Assembly: GCA_019058515.1 (NCBI GenBank)
Contig: JAHPYY010000091.1
Location: forward strand, 1 to 6,329
DNA from: Promethearchaeota archaeon
Lineage (GTDB): Archaea > Asgardarchaeota > Lokiarchaeia > Sigynarchaeales > SOKP01
Length of the DNA stretch: 6,329 nucleotides
Reading direction: 5' to 3'
Shown here: positions 1 through 6,216 of the stretch, piece by piece
How positions within the stretch are numbered: the stretch's first letter is position 1
How the letters are laid out: every line of letters starts with the position of its first letter
Position numbers and translations under genes: made by a program
The notes under the pieces: generated by a model
Told to the model about the DNA's origin: nothing
Database searches by the model: none
What the model saw: the letters and a program-made list of their open reading frames with translations, nothing else

Positions 1-1
1 G

Positions 2-136
2 CCAGGAACTCCACCGCCGCCGCCAGGAGGTCCACCAGGAGGTCCAGGAGGAGGGCGTCCAGCTAGCCCAGTTTCATTACGCGGGGCAATTCTAGGGGAA
101 CTAAAACAGCTATTTGCAAAGAAACAAGGTGGTTAA
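2..136 (+). CDS. 3' end of a protein with Pro/Gly-rich tail and C-terminal amphipathic helix (partial)
   Basis: The second reading frame is open from the left edge to a TAA at 134-136 and gives the last 44 residues of a protein. About the first 20 residues are almost only Pro and Gly, including a run of five prolines (PPPPP, 11-25) and PGG-type repeats. They are followed by a short segment (SLRGAILGELKQLFAKK, about 74-124) that should form an amphipathic helix with Leu/Ile/Phe on one face and Lys on the other. The Pro/Gly tract looks like a flexible tether that presents this helix. Runs of five prolines can bind profilin or SH3-like modules, and Asgard archaea have profilins, but this is only a possibility here. 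The folded part of the protein lies outside the window, so its function cannot be named. The tract is far richer in G+C than the rest of the window, mainly because of the Pro and Gly codons. A terminator-like hairpin follows at once, which supports this being a real gene end. Confidence 0.75.
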   Translation, partial: PGTPPPPPGGPPGGPGGGRPASPVSLRGAILGELKQLFAKKQGG

Positions 137-180
137 GCTCCATTTTTTTATTTTGGAGCACTTTTCTATTTATCTTTTTT
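137..180 (+). terminator. Hairpin plus T-rich terminator of the left-edge gene
   Basis: The base after the TAA stop begins a perfect 6-bp inverted repeat, GCTCCA (137-142) with TGGAGC (154-159). The 11-base loop is almost all T (seven Ts at 143-149). The stem is followed by T-rich sequence ending in TTTTTT at 175-180. Archaeal RNA polymerase terminates mainly at T-tracts, so both the loop and the downstream tract could serve. The position directly after the stop codon supports the call. Confidence 0.6.
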
Positions 181-202
181 AACTTTGCGAAGTCAATATA
201 AG

Positions 203-233
203 TTTTAAAAACCATTTAACGTAAACACATATT
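203..233 (+). promoter_or_regulatory. Candidate promoter region for the 578-residue gene
   Basis: Two TATA-like elements lie in the 128-base gap before the gene: TTTTAAAA at 203-210 and ACATATT at 227-233. The first would place the transcription start near 232, giving a leader of about 30 bases. The second would place it near 255-260, giving a leader of only a few bases. No strong Shine-Dalgarno site precedes the GTG at 265. The choice between the two boxes cannot be made from sequence alone in such AT-rich DNA. Confidence 0.3.
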
Positions 234-264
234 GAAAACATATTACTAATAATGGTTTGAATCC

Positions 265-2001
265 GTGTTAAACTCGAGAGAGATCAAGCGTAGCAGTATT
301 AATTTACATATGCAGCACGATTTTCAGAGGCAACTAATGGAAATTCCCTCATTAGTGCGAGTAATAAACAATTATTACAATAAAAAAGCAAAAATACAGG
401 AGCAGATTCGTCCCAAAATATTAAAACAATTTAAAGAAAGTCTAAAAGCGGTTGAAAATAGCGTAAACTGGTTGTTTTCAATACCAACTGCTTTAAGTAC
501 GCTTAGTGACAATATTTTAAGCAAAAAGGATTCGTTTAGATTTCCAGATGGCATAATATTGTTTGAAGCGTGGATGAATTTAGGATACGATGCACTCTTT
601 CCTAAATTTGCGTTGCAATTTAAATTTCCAGGTATATTAAAAGGGGAAATAACAAGAAATGTGATTCAATTTATTTTTTCTACTTCTCGTGGATTTGGAT
701 TTCCGATTTACTTTAACCCGCAATTTGTTGGATATTTACCGAAGTTTCTAAAATATTTAGATTTGTTTCTTGAATGGACACATTCTGTATGTCATAAAAT
801 AAACCAAGCGATAATCTTAATAGAGAGTAGATTTGATTTTAAACGACACCATCCTGGCGAATTTGAATCAATTATTATTTCTAAATATCGTGGAAACATT
901 TACAAAGGTACAGACACTTTATTTCATGGCTATTTTACTAATGATCCTAAGAAATTAGGTAAGTTTAACTCGTTAAAAGAGTTATTCGAAAAAGTCACTT
1001 TTTCCTATACTATAGGGGATCATGCTATGAGCGTTATTAATACTAAAAGTAAATGGACTCAACCAATTCATTTAATTACATATGAAGATCTCAAAAATCA
1101 TTACGACGTTGATTTTTACTCTTACATTTCTAATTTAATCAAGGTTGATAAGTACCTGAAAAGGAAAATTATTGAGTATAGGAAACTTACAAGGATGTTT
1201 CTCAAGAGTATGGGGAAGCTCGATAAACTAAAAATAATTTCTTCTCGAAGGAGAATCGGAACATACTCAGAAAAAAATAAAACCAATATGTCTAGATTTA
1301 TTGCAAAGTATTCAATATATCGTAAATTATTGGAAGAATTACGAGTATTACTTTGGACTACACCACTTTATACGCATACCATCCATAAACCTACTAAATC
1401 AGAAATGTCACTAATAAATTCAAAAAAGTTTGAAATTGGTCAACAAGATTCGACAAATTCCATTTTATTATCTTTTATTAATTACTTCCAGGACAAATAT
1501 AAATTTATATTCGAAGAGAGAGAAGTTATCCAGAATTTGGAACTTTTAAGAGATGATATGGCTAAAATGTGGTTATATTTTAAGGAACGGCACTTTCAAT
1601 TTGCTAAACACAAATTGAACGAAATATCATCAATCACATTATCTAACAAGAATTATAAAGAAGTAATTTCAAGCTATATAAATACCCTTGTGCCAATCAT
1701 CTCAATATACGAAATATTTCATCGGTCACTTTCAGAATCAGCATATCCAGAAGTTATTCCTCGTGTTAAGCGAATTAAAGCGTATTTAGCAAAATTTCTT
1801 GTGTCAAAGTATAGCATAATTGGTTTTAATTTAGTAAGATTGTTTAACAAACTCGCATTTAATAAGTGGAGTTTTTTGATTCGTAACAGAAAATATGATA
1901 GAGTCGGCTTTTTTAACTTGATTTTAAACCTACCTATTTGGAACTCTATACCAGCTGATGTGAAAGAAATTATACTCAAAAATAACGAGAATTTGGTTTG
2001 A
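265..2001 (+). CDS. Unrecognised 578-residue basic, helix-rich protein
   Basis: This is a long intact reading frame starting with GTG at 265. The preceding in-frame stop is TAA at 250-252, so the only other plausible start is ATG at 310 (residue 16). Neither has a clear Shine-Dalgarno site. I do not recognise the protein. It is rich in Lys, Arg, Ile, Phe and Tyr and looks mostly helical. Residues about 86-170 are strikingly aromatic (repeated F-P, W and Y), residues about 195-225 contain a His-rich turn (KRHHPGEF), and residues about 295-360 are strongly basic, with RRR at 328-330. Residues 420-510 look like a run of amphipathic helices, perhaps a helical-repeat fold. There is no signal peptide, no convincing membrane span and no Cys-based zinc site. 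The basic surface could fit nucleic-acid or phosphate binding, but this is only a guess. It converges on the Elf1 gene, with 15 bases between the two stop codons. No frameshift or break is visible. Confidence 0.85.
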   Translation: MLNSREIKRSSINLHMQHDFQRQLMEIPSLVRVINNYYNKKAKIQEQIRPKILKQFKESLKAVENSVNWLFSIPTALSTLSDNILSKKDSFRFPDGIILFEAWMNLGYDALFPKFALQFKFPGILKGEITRNVIQFIFSTSRGFGFPIYFNPQFVGYLPKFLKYLDLFLEWTHSVCHKINQAIILIESRFDFKRHHPGEFESIIISKYRGNIYKGTDTLFHGYFTNDPKKLGKFNSLKELFEKVTFSYTIGDHAMSVINTKSKWTQPIHLITYEDLKNHYDVDFYSYISNLIKVDKYLKRKIIEYRKLTRMFLKSMGKLDKLKIISSRRRIGTYSEKNKTNMSRFIAKYSIYRKLLEELRVLLWTTPLYTHTIHKPTKSEMSLINSKKFEIGQQDSTNSILLSFINYFQDKYKFIFEEREVIQNLELLRDDMAKMWLYFKERHFQFAKHKLNEISSITLSNKNYKEVISSYINTLVPIISIYEIFHRSLSESAYPEVIPRVKRIKAYLAKFLVSKYSIIGFNLVRLFNKLAFNKWSFLIRNRKYDRVGFFNLILNLPIWNSIPADVKEIILKNNENLV

Positions 2002-2016
2002 AAAGACACTAATTAA

Positions 2017-2595
2017 TTACCATTCTAAAAACCCTGGGTCTGAGAATACATCATCGATTTTTTTTTCTTTCTTGGTTTTTCCATCCGAAAATTCCGAAAA
2101 TAGAGATTCCTCATCAGTTCTTATTCCTTTATCCAGCTCTTCAGCGTCTAAATGTAATATTGCATCTTTTTCTAGTCTTTTGTATTTCTCAGATTGTAAT
2201 TTCCATTGATTAACTGCTTCCATATCCACATCTTCTTCTTCTAAAAGCTGAGCTGCCTTTACTTTGCATAAATCAGAGAGAATACTATAAGAGAACGCGA
2301 GTTCTCCGTATTCACCATCTTTCTTCAATTTTTCAATTCCCTTTTCCAATCTCCCTAGTTCCTGATCTGCATAATGAATATCTATAAAATCACCAAAGGA
2401 GTCTACGGGTTCTGAAATTCTATTAGTTAAAACTTCTTTTTCTAATCCACAATGACCACACTTTACCGTTGCAAAAGCGCTAGATTTTACTTTTATTACT
2501 TTTACGGATTTTTCACCACACGAGGGGCATGTAAAAATTTTTGGTACTCTTTTGACTCTTCGATAAGTTTGTTGCTTTCTTTTTCTTCGTCCCAT
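2017..2595 (-). CDS. Elf1-like transcription elongation factor with C-terminal extension
   Basis: This 192-residue protein belongs to the Elf1 (Elof1) family. Eukaryotic Elf1 rides on RNA polymerase near Spt4/5 and helps elongation through chromatin and damage. The fit is clear: a basic N-terminus (MGRRKRKQ), then a four-Cys zinc ribbon with C23-P-S-C26 and C46-G-H-C49, then the family signature RISEPVDSFGDFID (59-72), which matches the eukaryotic 'LSEPxDVYSxWID'. The usual Elf1 protein is about 80-90 residues, so residues about 78-192 are an extension. Residues 78-150 look like paired amphipathic helices, perhaps TPR-like or coiled coil. The end is acidic with two short acidic/aromatic motifs (EESLFSEFSDG, 162-172; DDVFSDPGFLEW, 181-192) separated by a Lys cluster. 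The ATG at 2595 is fixed by the conserved N-terminus. A short AGGT sits nine bases upstream. The gene stands alone, divergent from the 365-residue gene. The family assignment is strong; the role of the extension is unknown. Confidence 0.92.
   Translation of the reverse strand: MGRRKRKQQTYRRVKRVPKIFTCPSCGEKSVKVIKVKSSAFATVKCGHCGLEKEVLTNRISEPVDSFGDFIDIHYADQELGRLEKGIEKLKKDGEYGELAFSYSILSDLCKVKAAQLLEEEDVDMEAVNQWKLQSEKYKRLEKDAILHLDAEELDKGIRTDEESLFSEFSDGKTKKEKKIDDVFSDPGFLEW
2058..2070 (+). terminator. Candidate T-tract terminator of the 578-residue gene, inside the Elf1 gene
   Basis: A run of nine Ts (2058-2066) followed by CTTT lies about 57 bases past the stop of the plus-strand gene. A T-tract of this kind is the usual archaeal termination signal. 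On the other strand it encodes the Lys-rich KTKKEKK stretch of the Elf1 tail, so the run may simply reflect Lys codons. The 15-base gap itself holds no hairpin or T-tract. Confidence 0.3.
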
Positions 2596-2612
2596 TTATC
2601 TCTTACCTAATA

Positions 2613-2620
2613 ATATAAAA
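2613..2620 (-). promoter_or_regulatory. TATA-like box of the Elf1 gene
   Basis: Read on the minus strand this is TTTTATAT, 18-25 bases upstream of the Elf1 ATG. That spacing predicts transcription starting at or just by the start codon, meaning a leaderless or nearly leaderless mRNA. The weak AGGT (2605-2608) nine bases before the ATG is the alternative, if transcription starts further upstream. No purine-rich BRE is obvious next to it. Confidence 0.4.
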
Positions 2621-2886
2621 CGAGAGAGATTTTTCCAAGTTGAATAATCTATCTCATTTAATGGAAAACATTCTAATCTAAAAAATTTTACTCTTATTTT
2701 TGTTTCAGTTTATTTACGCATCTCAAGGTTATGAGAACTATTAAATGACTTTGATTTACTTGGTATTCTTCCGCAATAAATAGTTAAAGATTAGCTTCGC
2801 CATAGCATCTCTAAGCATTTAAACCCTAATATGAGGAAACCTTCTTCACTACTTTAAGAAATATTAATAATGATAAGGATCTTTAC

Positions 2887-2893
2887 ATATTTA
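2887..2893 (+). promoter_or_regulatory. TATA-like box of the 365-residue gene
   Basis: ATATTTA ends 25 bases before the ATG at 2918, the right distance for a leaderless archaeal transcript. The sequence between (mostly A and T) has no Shine-Dalgarno motif, which fits leaderless initiation. The imperfect palindrome at 2891-2907 overlaps the box and could be an operator. Confidence 0.4.
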
Positions 2894-2917
2894 GATTAAT
2901 TAACTAAAAATAAAAAT

Positions 2918-4015
2918 ATGGAACACAATACACTATCTTTGGAATACGACAAGAGTTTAATTGAAAAAACCTTAGATGATATAAATTCTCGATACATTAT
3001 TCTTTTTCTCTATGTAATAAGGAACGACCTCTTTAAGAATTTAGTTAATCAAAATCTCGTAAAAAATTATGCGAGATTGATAGCTTTAGATGAGATTTTC
3101 AAATCCAACATTACAAATCTTTTATCGGAGGATTTTATACGGATCTTTATAGATTTGGGAGTTGCGAAGAATTTAAGGAGCTATAGAGAGTTTGAAAATT
3201 TAGAAGAAGATTTTATCGTCAAATTGGGTGTAGAAACTATTACAATTGAAGAAGGTTTAATCTTAACACCTGACGATCTATTATTTTTAATTATTAATAA
3301 GAAGTTTAAAGATATAACCCGAAGAAATTTTAACTTAGCTTTAACAAGGTTAAAGAGTGTACGATGTGAGAAGACAGGAGTTATTCATCCTTTTATTTAT
3401 CAGATACGTGAAAACGATTATACCCTTTCTGATGATCTTTACTTAATATTGGAAGGTTACGGAAATATTTATCAAACAATTAAAATTGAATTCACAATTG
3501 ACCAATTTTACCAAAGATTTGAAAAGATTAGAGAAAAATTAATTGAATTTATCGAGATTTACGATCCTAACTTAAGTAGTAAAGCAGTTCAATCAAAAGT
3601 AGTTAAAGCTCAAGAAGAGAACAAAGATGTGGTTTCCTATCTAAAAGAAGAAAAAATAAAATTGTCTGATAAATTTAATTATGAAAAACTGAAGAAAGAT
3701 GAACCAATTTTCCAGAAATGGTTAAACAAATTAAAAGAATTCTTTGATTATTTATATAGCTTAAAAGAAATCAATAATAAACTAGAAGAAATTATATCAA
3801 TCTTTTCAGGTGCTAAAAAGCAAAATTCATATTTAGAATTTATAGAAAAAGTGTCTTTTAACGAGGAGGATATAGTTGATAAGATACAAAACAATTTAAT
3901 AGAATTAAGAGAACATCTCATAACCATCGATGATTCTCTTAGATCATTAACTAAGAAAGATGTAAAGTTGTTAAATTTGGATTACGAAAGATATTTGCTA
4001 ATGGCAACAGAATAA
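2918..4015 (+). CDS. Unrecognised 365-residue acidic helical protein with possible winged-helix and coiled-coil parts
   Basis: This intact frame begins with ATG at 2918 and has no Shine-Dalgarno site; the TATA-like box 25 bases upstream supports a leaderless start. I do not recognise the protein. It is rich in Glu, Lys, Asp, Ile and Leu and nearly all helical. Residues about 1-110 are helices with hydrophobic patches (FLYVI at 30-34). Residues about 118-175 have the look of a winged helix: a helix (TPDDLLFLIINKKF), a turn, a second basic helix (TRRNFNLALTRLKS, 134-147), then two short strands (HPFIYQIREN, 157-166). Residues about 190-345 are long charged amphipathic helices likely to form coiled coils. 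There is one Cys (150), so no zinc site, and no membrane span. It stands alone and converges with the 379-residue gene, with 18 bases between the stops. The winged-helix reading is weak and based only on the pattern. Confidence 0.85.
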   Translation: MEHNTLSLEYDKSLIEKTLDDINSRYIILFLYVIRNDLFKNLVNQNLVKNYARLIALDEIFKSNITNLLSEDFIRIFIDLGVAKNLRSYREFENLEEDFIVKLGVETITIEEGLILTPDDLLFLIINKKFKDITRRNFNLALTRLKSVRCEKTGVIHPFIYQIRENDYTLSDDLYLILEGYGNIYQTIKIEFTIDQFYQRFEKIREKLIEFIEIYDPNLSSKAVQSKVVKAQEENKDVVSYLKEEKIKLSDKFNYEKLKKDEPIFQKWLNKLKEFFDYLYSLKEINNKLEEIISIFSGAKKQNSYLEFIEKVSFNEEDIVDKIQNNLIELREHLITIDDSLRSLTKKDVKLLNLDYERYLLMATE

Positions 4016-4033
4016 GAAAACAAATTATGTAAA

Positions 4034-5173
4034 TCATTCCGTATCTGCACCCAAAGTTATTTCTTGGAATATGTTAGCGATTTCTACAAAAATTGGAATC
4101 TCTACCCTAACTATTTCTCCTAAAATCCAGCGATTTACATCTTTTATTAAAAATCTTATCTGATTAATGATTTTTTTATTAATTTCAGAATCTATGATTT
4201 TCGATAACCATAACCCTCCACCTAATTGATAAGCGATTATTTTTATCAACGGTTCGAATAGTGGTTCGAGAATGTGTTTCATTAACCATGATTTTGGAAT
4301 AATGCTCATTCTTTCTTTCTCATAGGAGGGGTCTCTTAATATAGGATTTGTTTCATCGATAGATAATTTTGGCATAAAACTAAGAATTAAGATTAGAGCA
4401 AAAATCGCCGAGATCCCATTTATTGTAAAAGAACCACCGATTTTTTCAATATTATCTCTATTTACTGCCAGATTAGCTAAAAACATGCAAATAAACACAT
4501 TTCTGTCGAAATCCTTTGATACATAAGCGTATCCTAGTTTTTCGTCGAAAATAATATAATTTTCGCTAAGTATGCTTAAAATTTCGTCAGGGAATGTGTA
4601 AAAAATATATGTTTTTTCTTCACTTCTTCTCTTGTCTTTTTTTATCGTTAACTCTTTGCTTACTAATCCAAACAAATCTACTAAGGCGTCTAATTGTTTT
4701 TTTACATATGCTCTCGGTTTATTAGGATCTCCAAACATCGCATAAAACTGATGATCTACGATGTGAAAATCATTTCGCTTACTAAATGCTTCTACCATTC
4801 GATCTAATACAGGAAATTGGACTGCTTTTATAATTGATTTCGTTTTAGAAGTAACAAATCCACTAACTAGTTCATTTATTACAAAGTCTTGATCGTGGGT
4901 CCGAGATTTCAATACTTTATAGAAGGCTATGGCGAAATCAGATGTGTCGGGGAAGAATGCATTTTGAATCGTATCGTTAATTGCTTTTTTAAAGATTTCA
5001 CCGTTATTTCGAGGAAAATGTTGTCTCATAGTCTCTAATCTTTGCAATAACACATCTTTAGCCCCAGGTACGGTTTCCACATCTCTTTCTCTTAATTGTT
5101 CTATTGATTTCTCAACACCTTTTATGAAACTGTCCAATAATTCCTTCCATGTCCTATCCTGTTCCCCACTCAC
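4034..5173 (-). CDS. Putative winged-helix protein with hydrophobic segment, second gene of a two-gene operon
   Basis: This is a 379-residue protein of no family I can name. The start is GTG at 5173, decided by a good Shine-Dalgarno site (AGGGTGA, 5180-5186) with a six-base spacer. Residues 1-70 are charged helices. Residues about 119-200 fit a winged-helix DNA-binding pattern: helix (VLDRMVEAFSKR), a second helix, a recognition-like helix (YVKKQLDALVDLFGLVSKEL, 156-175), then two strands flanking a basic turn (KKDKRRSEEKTYIFYTF, 178-194). This resembles the archaeal 'LxxLxxxGLVxxE...YxY' signature. A strongly hydrophobic stretch at 253-268 (GISAIFALILILSFMP) could be one membrane span or a buried helix. 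The remainder (292-372) is amphipathic helix. It starts 24 bases after the stop of the zinc-ribbon gene on the same strand, so the two are co-transcribed and probably act in the same process. DNA binding is inferred, not shown. Confidence 0.87.
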   Translation of the reverse strand: MSGEQDRTWKELLDSFIKGVEKSIEQLRERDVETVPGAKDVLLQRLETMRQHFPRNNGEIFKKAINDTIQNAFFPDTSDFAIAFYKVLKSRTHDQDFVINELVSGFVTSKTKSIIKAVQFPVLDRMVEAFSKRNDFHIVDHQFYAMFGDPNKPRAYVKKQLDALVDLFGLVSKELTIKKDKRRSEEKTYIFYTFPDEILSILSENYIIFDEKLGYAYVSKDFDRNVFICMFLANLAVNRDNIEKIGGSFTINGISAIFALILILSFMPKLSIDETNPILRDPSYEKERMSIIPKSWLMKHILEPLFEPLIKIIAYQLGGGLWLSKIIDSEINKKIINQIRFLIKDVNRWILGEIVRVEIPIFVEIANIFQEITLGADTE

Positions 5174-5179
5174 CAGAAT

Positions 5180-5186
5180 TCACCCT
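5180..5186 (-). promoter_or_regulatory. Shine-Dalgarno site that fixes the GTG start of the 379-residue gene
   Basis: On the minus strand this reads AGGGTGA, with GGTGA matching the 16S anti-Shine-Dalgarno sequence and a six-base spacer (5174-5179) before GTG at 5173. It is the best ribosome site in the window. It lies in the 24-base gap after the upstream gene, as expected for an internal operon gene; the genes I judge to be first in their transcripts lack such a site. Confidence 0.75.
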
Positions 5187-5197
5187 ATTTTAATTTA

Positions 5198-6160
5198 CTA
5201 CCATTTTAATTCCGTTGCTGCTTTGTTTAGCGCTTCAATCAAGGGTTTAATTAAACTTTTGTTATAGAGATTTGGTGAACCTGAACCTCTTTGAGCTTTC
5301 CAACCCATCTGAACCCCGTTACCAATTTCTCTAAATCCATGATTAATTATATTTCTCAAATCTCGAGTCCACCAATAAAAACGCAACCACTTTTTATTTG
5401 GGTTGTCTTTAGAATAAATCACGACTAATGCTTTCCACTCACCCATTAACCACTTAATCGTGACACCGCTAACTGGCATGTAAAAATTTATTGGAAAGTT
5501 TGAATGAAATTTTAATTCGAGATCAGTCGAATCAAGGTTGAAAATGGGTTGGTTATATCCCTCTAATACCACGATCTCGCCACAATGTTGGCATTCGTAA
5601 TGAAACTTCATTTTTTCCATTTTTTTTTGACATCTTGGACATGTTTTGTTTTCAATAATCCGGTATTTAATAATGTCTAGTTTTTTCTGTTTTTCAGCTT
5701 CCTTTTCTGCATCTTTTTTTTCACTACTATGTTTACCTTTCCAATTCCACATTTCATCAAAATTTGCATCGAATTTTTCTAAAGTTGTGATTAAGTTATC
5801 TAAAACAGCTTTATCGTAGATTTTTATCATGCCTGCATGCTGATAAAATGATTTCTTCCACCAAGAAATACGAATGTATTTGTCCGTTTTTAAAAGCGAA
5901 CTATGACACACCAGAACGGCAATTAAACGAGAAGGAGTTTTATTAATAATGAACCCACATTCAACTATTTCGTAGCTTTGATTGATTGCTACATTGCTAT
6001 GAAACCAATCTCCATCAATTCTATTACCTAGGAGCGATTCTTTTTTATCATCTTCCAAAATAGATTCTTTTTTTTCTTTTTGAATCTTTCTGCATTTGGG
6101 ACATTGATAAATGTTTTCCAATAATTGAATCATTTCGACCTTACAAGAGGGACATTGCAT
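5198..6160 (-). CDS. Tandemly duplicated zinc-ribbon / PC4-like domain protein
   Basis: The 320-residue protein is two copies of one module. Copy 1 has zinc ribbon C3-x2-C6-x13-C20-x2-C23, and copy 2 has C174-x2-C177-x12-C190-x2-C193. Each ribbon is followed, after a linker, by the identical motif FHSNxxIN (53-60 and 218-225), then strands leading to a WW pair (100-101 and 263-264), then Y-D/N-K (115-117 and 299-301) and a C-terminal helix (118-130; 302-317). The second copy has about 21 extra residues before the YNK, rich in Gly. A charged Lys/Glu linker (144-161) joins the copies. The order of four strands then a helix is like the single-stranded-DNA-binding PC4 fold, which works as a dimer; a tandem pair could be a built-in dimer. 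That fold match is my inference. The zinc ribbons suggest nucleic-acid or protein binding. ATG at 6160 is chosen because it directly precedes CPSC and a TATA-like box lies 21-28 bases upstream. It is the first gene of the operon with the 379-residue gene. I know no named family for it. Confidence 0.88.
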   Translation of the reverse strand: MQCPSCKVEMIQLLENIYQCPKCRKIQKEKKESILEDDKKESLLGNRIDGDWFHSNVAINQSYEIVECGFIINKTPSRLIAVLVCHSSLLKTDKYIRISWWKKSFYQHAGMIKIYDKAVLDNLITTLEKFDANFDEMWNWKGKHSSEKKDAEKEAEKQKKLDIIKYRIIENKTCPRCQKKMEKMKFHYECQHCGEIVVLEGYNQPIFNLDSTDLELKFHSNFPINFYMPVSGVTIKWLMGEWKALVVIYSKDNPNKKWLRFYWWTRDLRNIINHGFREIGNGVQMGWKAQRGSGSPNLYNKSLIKPLIEALNKAATELKW

Positions 6161-6180
6161 GATACTTAATTTCTAGGCAT

Positions 6181-6188
6181 ATATTATA
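6181..6188 (-). promoter_or_regulatory. TATA-like box of the zinc-ribbon/winged-helix operon
   Basis: Minus-strand TATAATAT lies 21-28 bases upstream of the ATG at 6160, so transcription should begin at or very near the start codon. There is no Shine-Dalgarno motif in between, which again points to a leaderless first gene. Confidence 0.5.
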
Positions 6189-6207
6189 CTCATATAATTA
6201 TGCGTTC

Positions 6208-6215
6208 AAAAAAAA
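6208..6215 (-). terminator. T8 tract, candidate terminator of a gene beyond the right edge
   Basis: On the minus strand this is a run of eight Ts just after the TAA of the open frame that enters from the right, and about 20 bases upstream of the TATA-like box of the zinc-ribbon operon. No hairpin precedes it. Its position would separate the two transcription units. Confidence 0.3.
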
Positions 6216-6216
6216 C

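Larger units (their letters stand above)
2596..2917. other. 322-base divergent intergenic region
   Basis: This gap lies between the divergent Elf1 gene (left, minus) and the 365-residue gene (right, plus). I find no open reading frame longer than about 12 codons starting with ATG on the plus strand, no tRNA cloverleaf and no convincing C/D-box RNA. At the two ends are TATA-like boxes for the flanking genes. In the middle is a small perfect inverted repeat, TCTCA (2721-2725) and TGAGA (2732-2736), with a six-base loop. A near-palindrome TTAGaTTAATTAACTAA (2891-2907) sits between the TATA box and the start of the right-hand gene. The middle 200 bases are more than two core promoters need, so they may hold regulatory sites or a small RNA, but nothing specific can be named. 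Confidence 0.6.

Noticed and set aside
2..58. GC-rich repeated CCAGGAGGT-like units as a DNA repeat or CRISPR-like array
   Set aside because: The repetition is explained by Pro/Gly codons in an open frame, with irregular unit lengths and no spacers.
98..124. ESCRT MIM1-type or WH2 motif in the left-edge C-terminal helix
   Set aside because: The spacing of Leu and charged residues does not match either consensus, so only an unspecified amphipathic helix is claimed.
252..260. ATG at 252 as start of the 578-residue gene
   Set aside because: It is in another frame and runs straight into TGA after two codons.
1719..2009. 96-codon minus-strand reading frame opposite the end of the 578-residue gene
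   Set aside because: It lies wholly antisense within a much longer intact gene apart from its last few bases, overlaps the convergent gap, has no promoter or ribosome site and encodes no recognisable domain.
2661..2872. Several short ATG frames in the 322-base intergenic region
   Set aside because: They end after 5 to 12 codons and none has a ribosome site.
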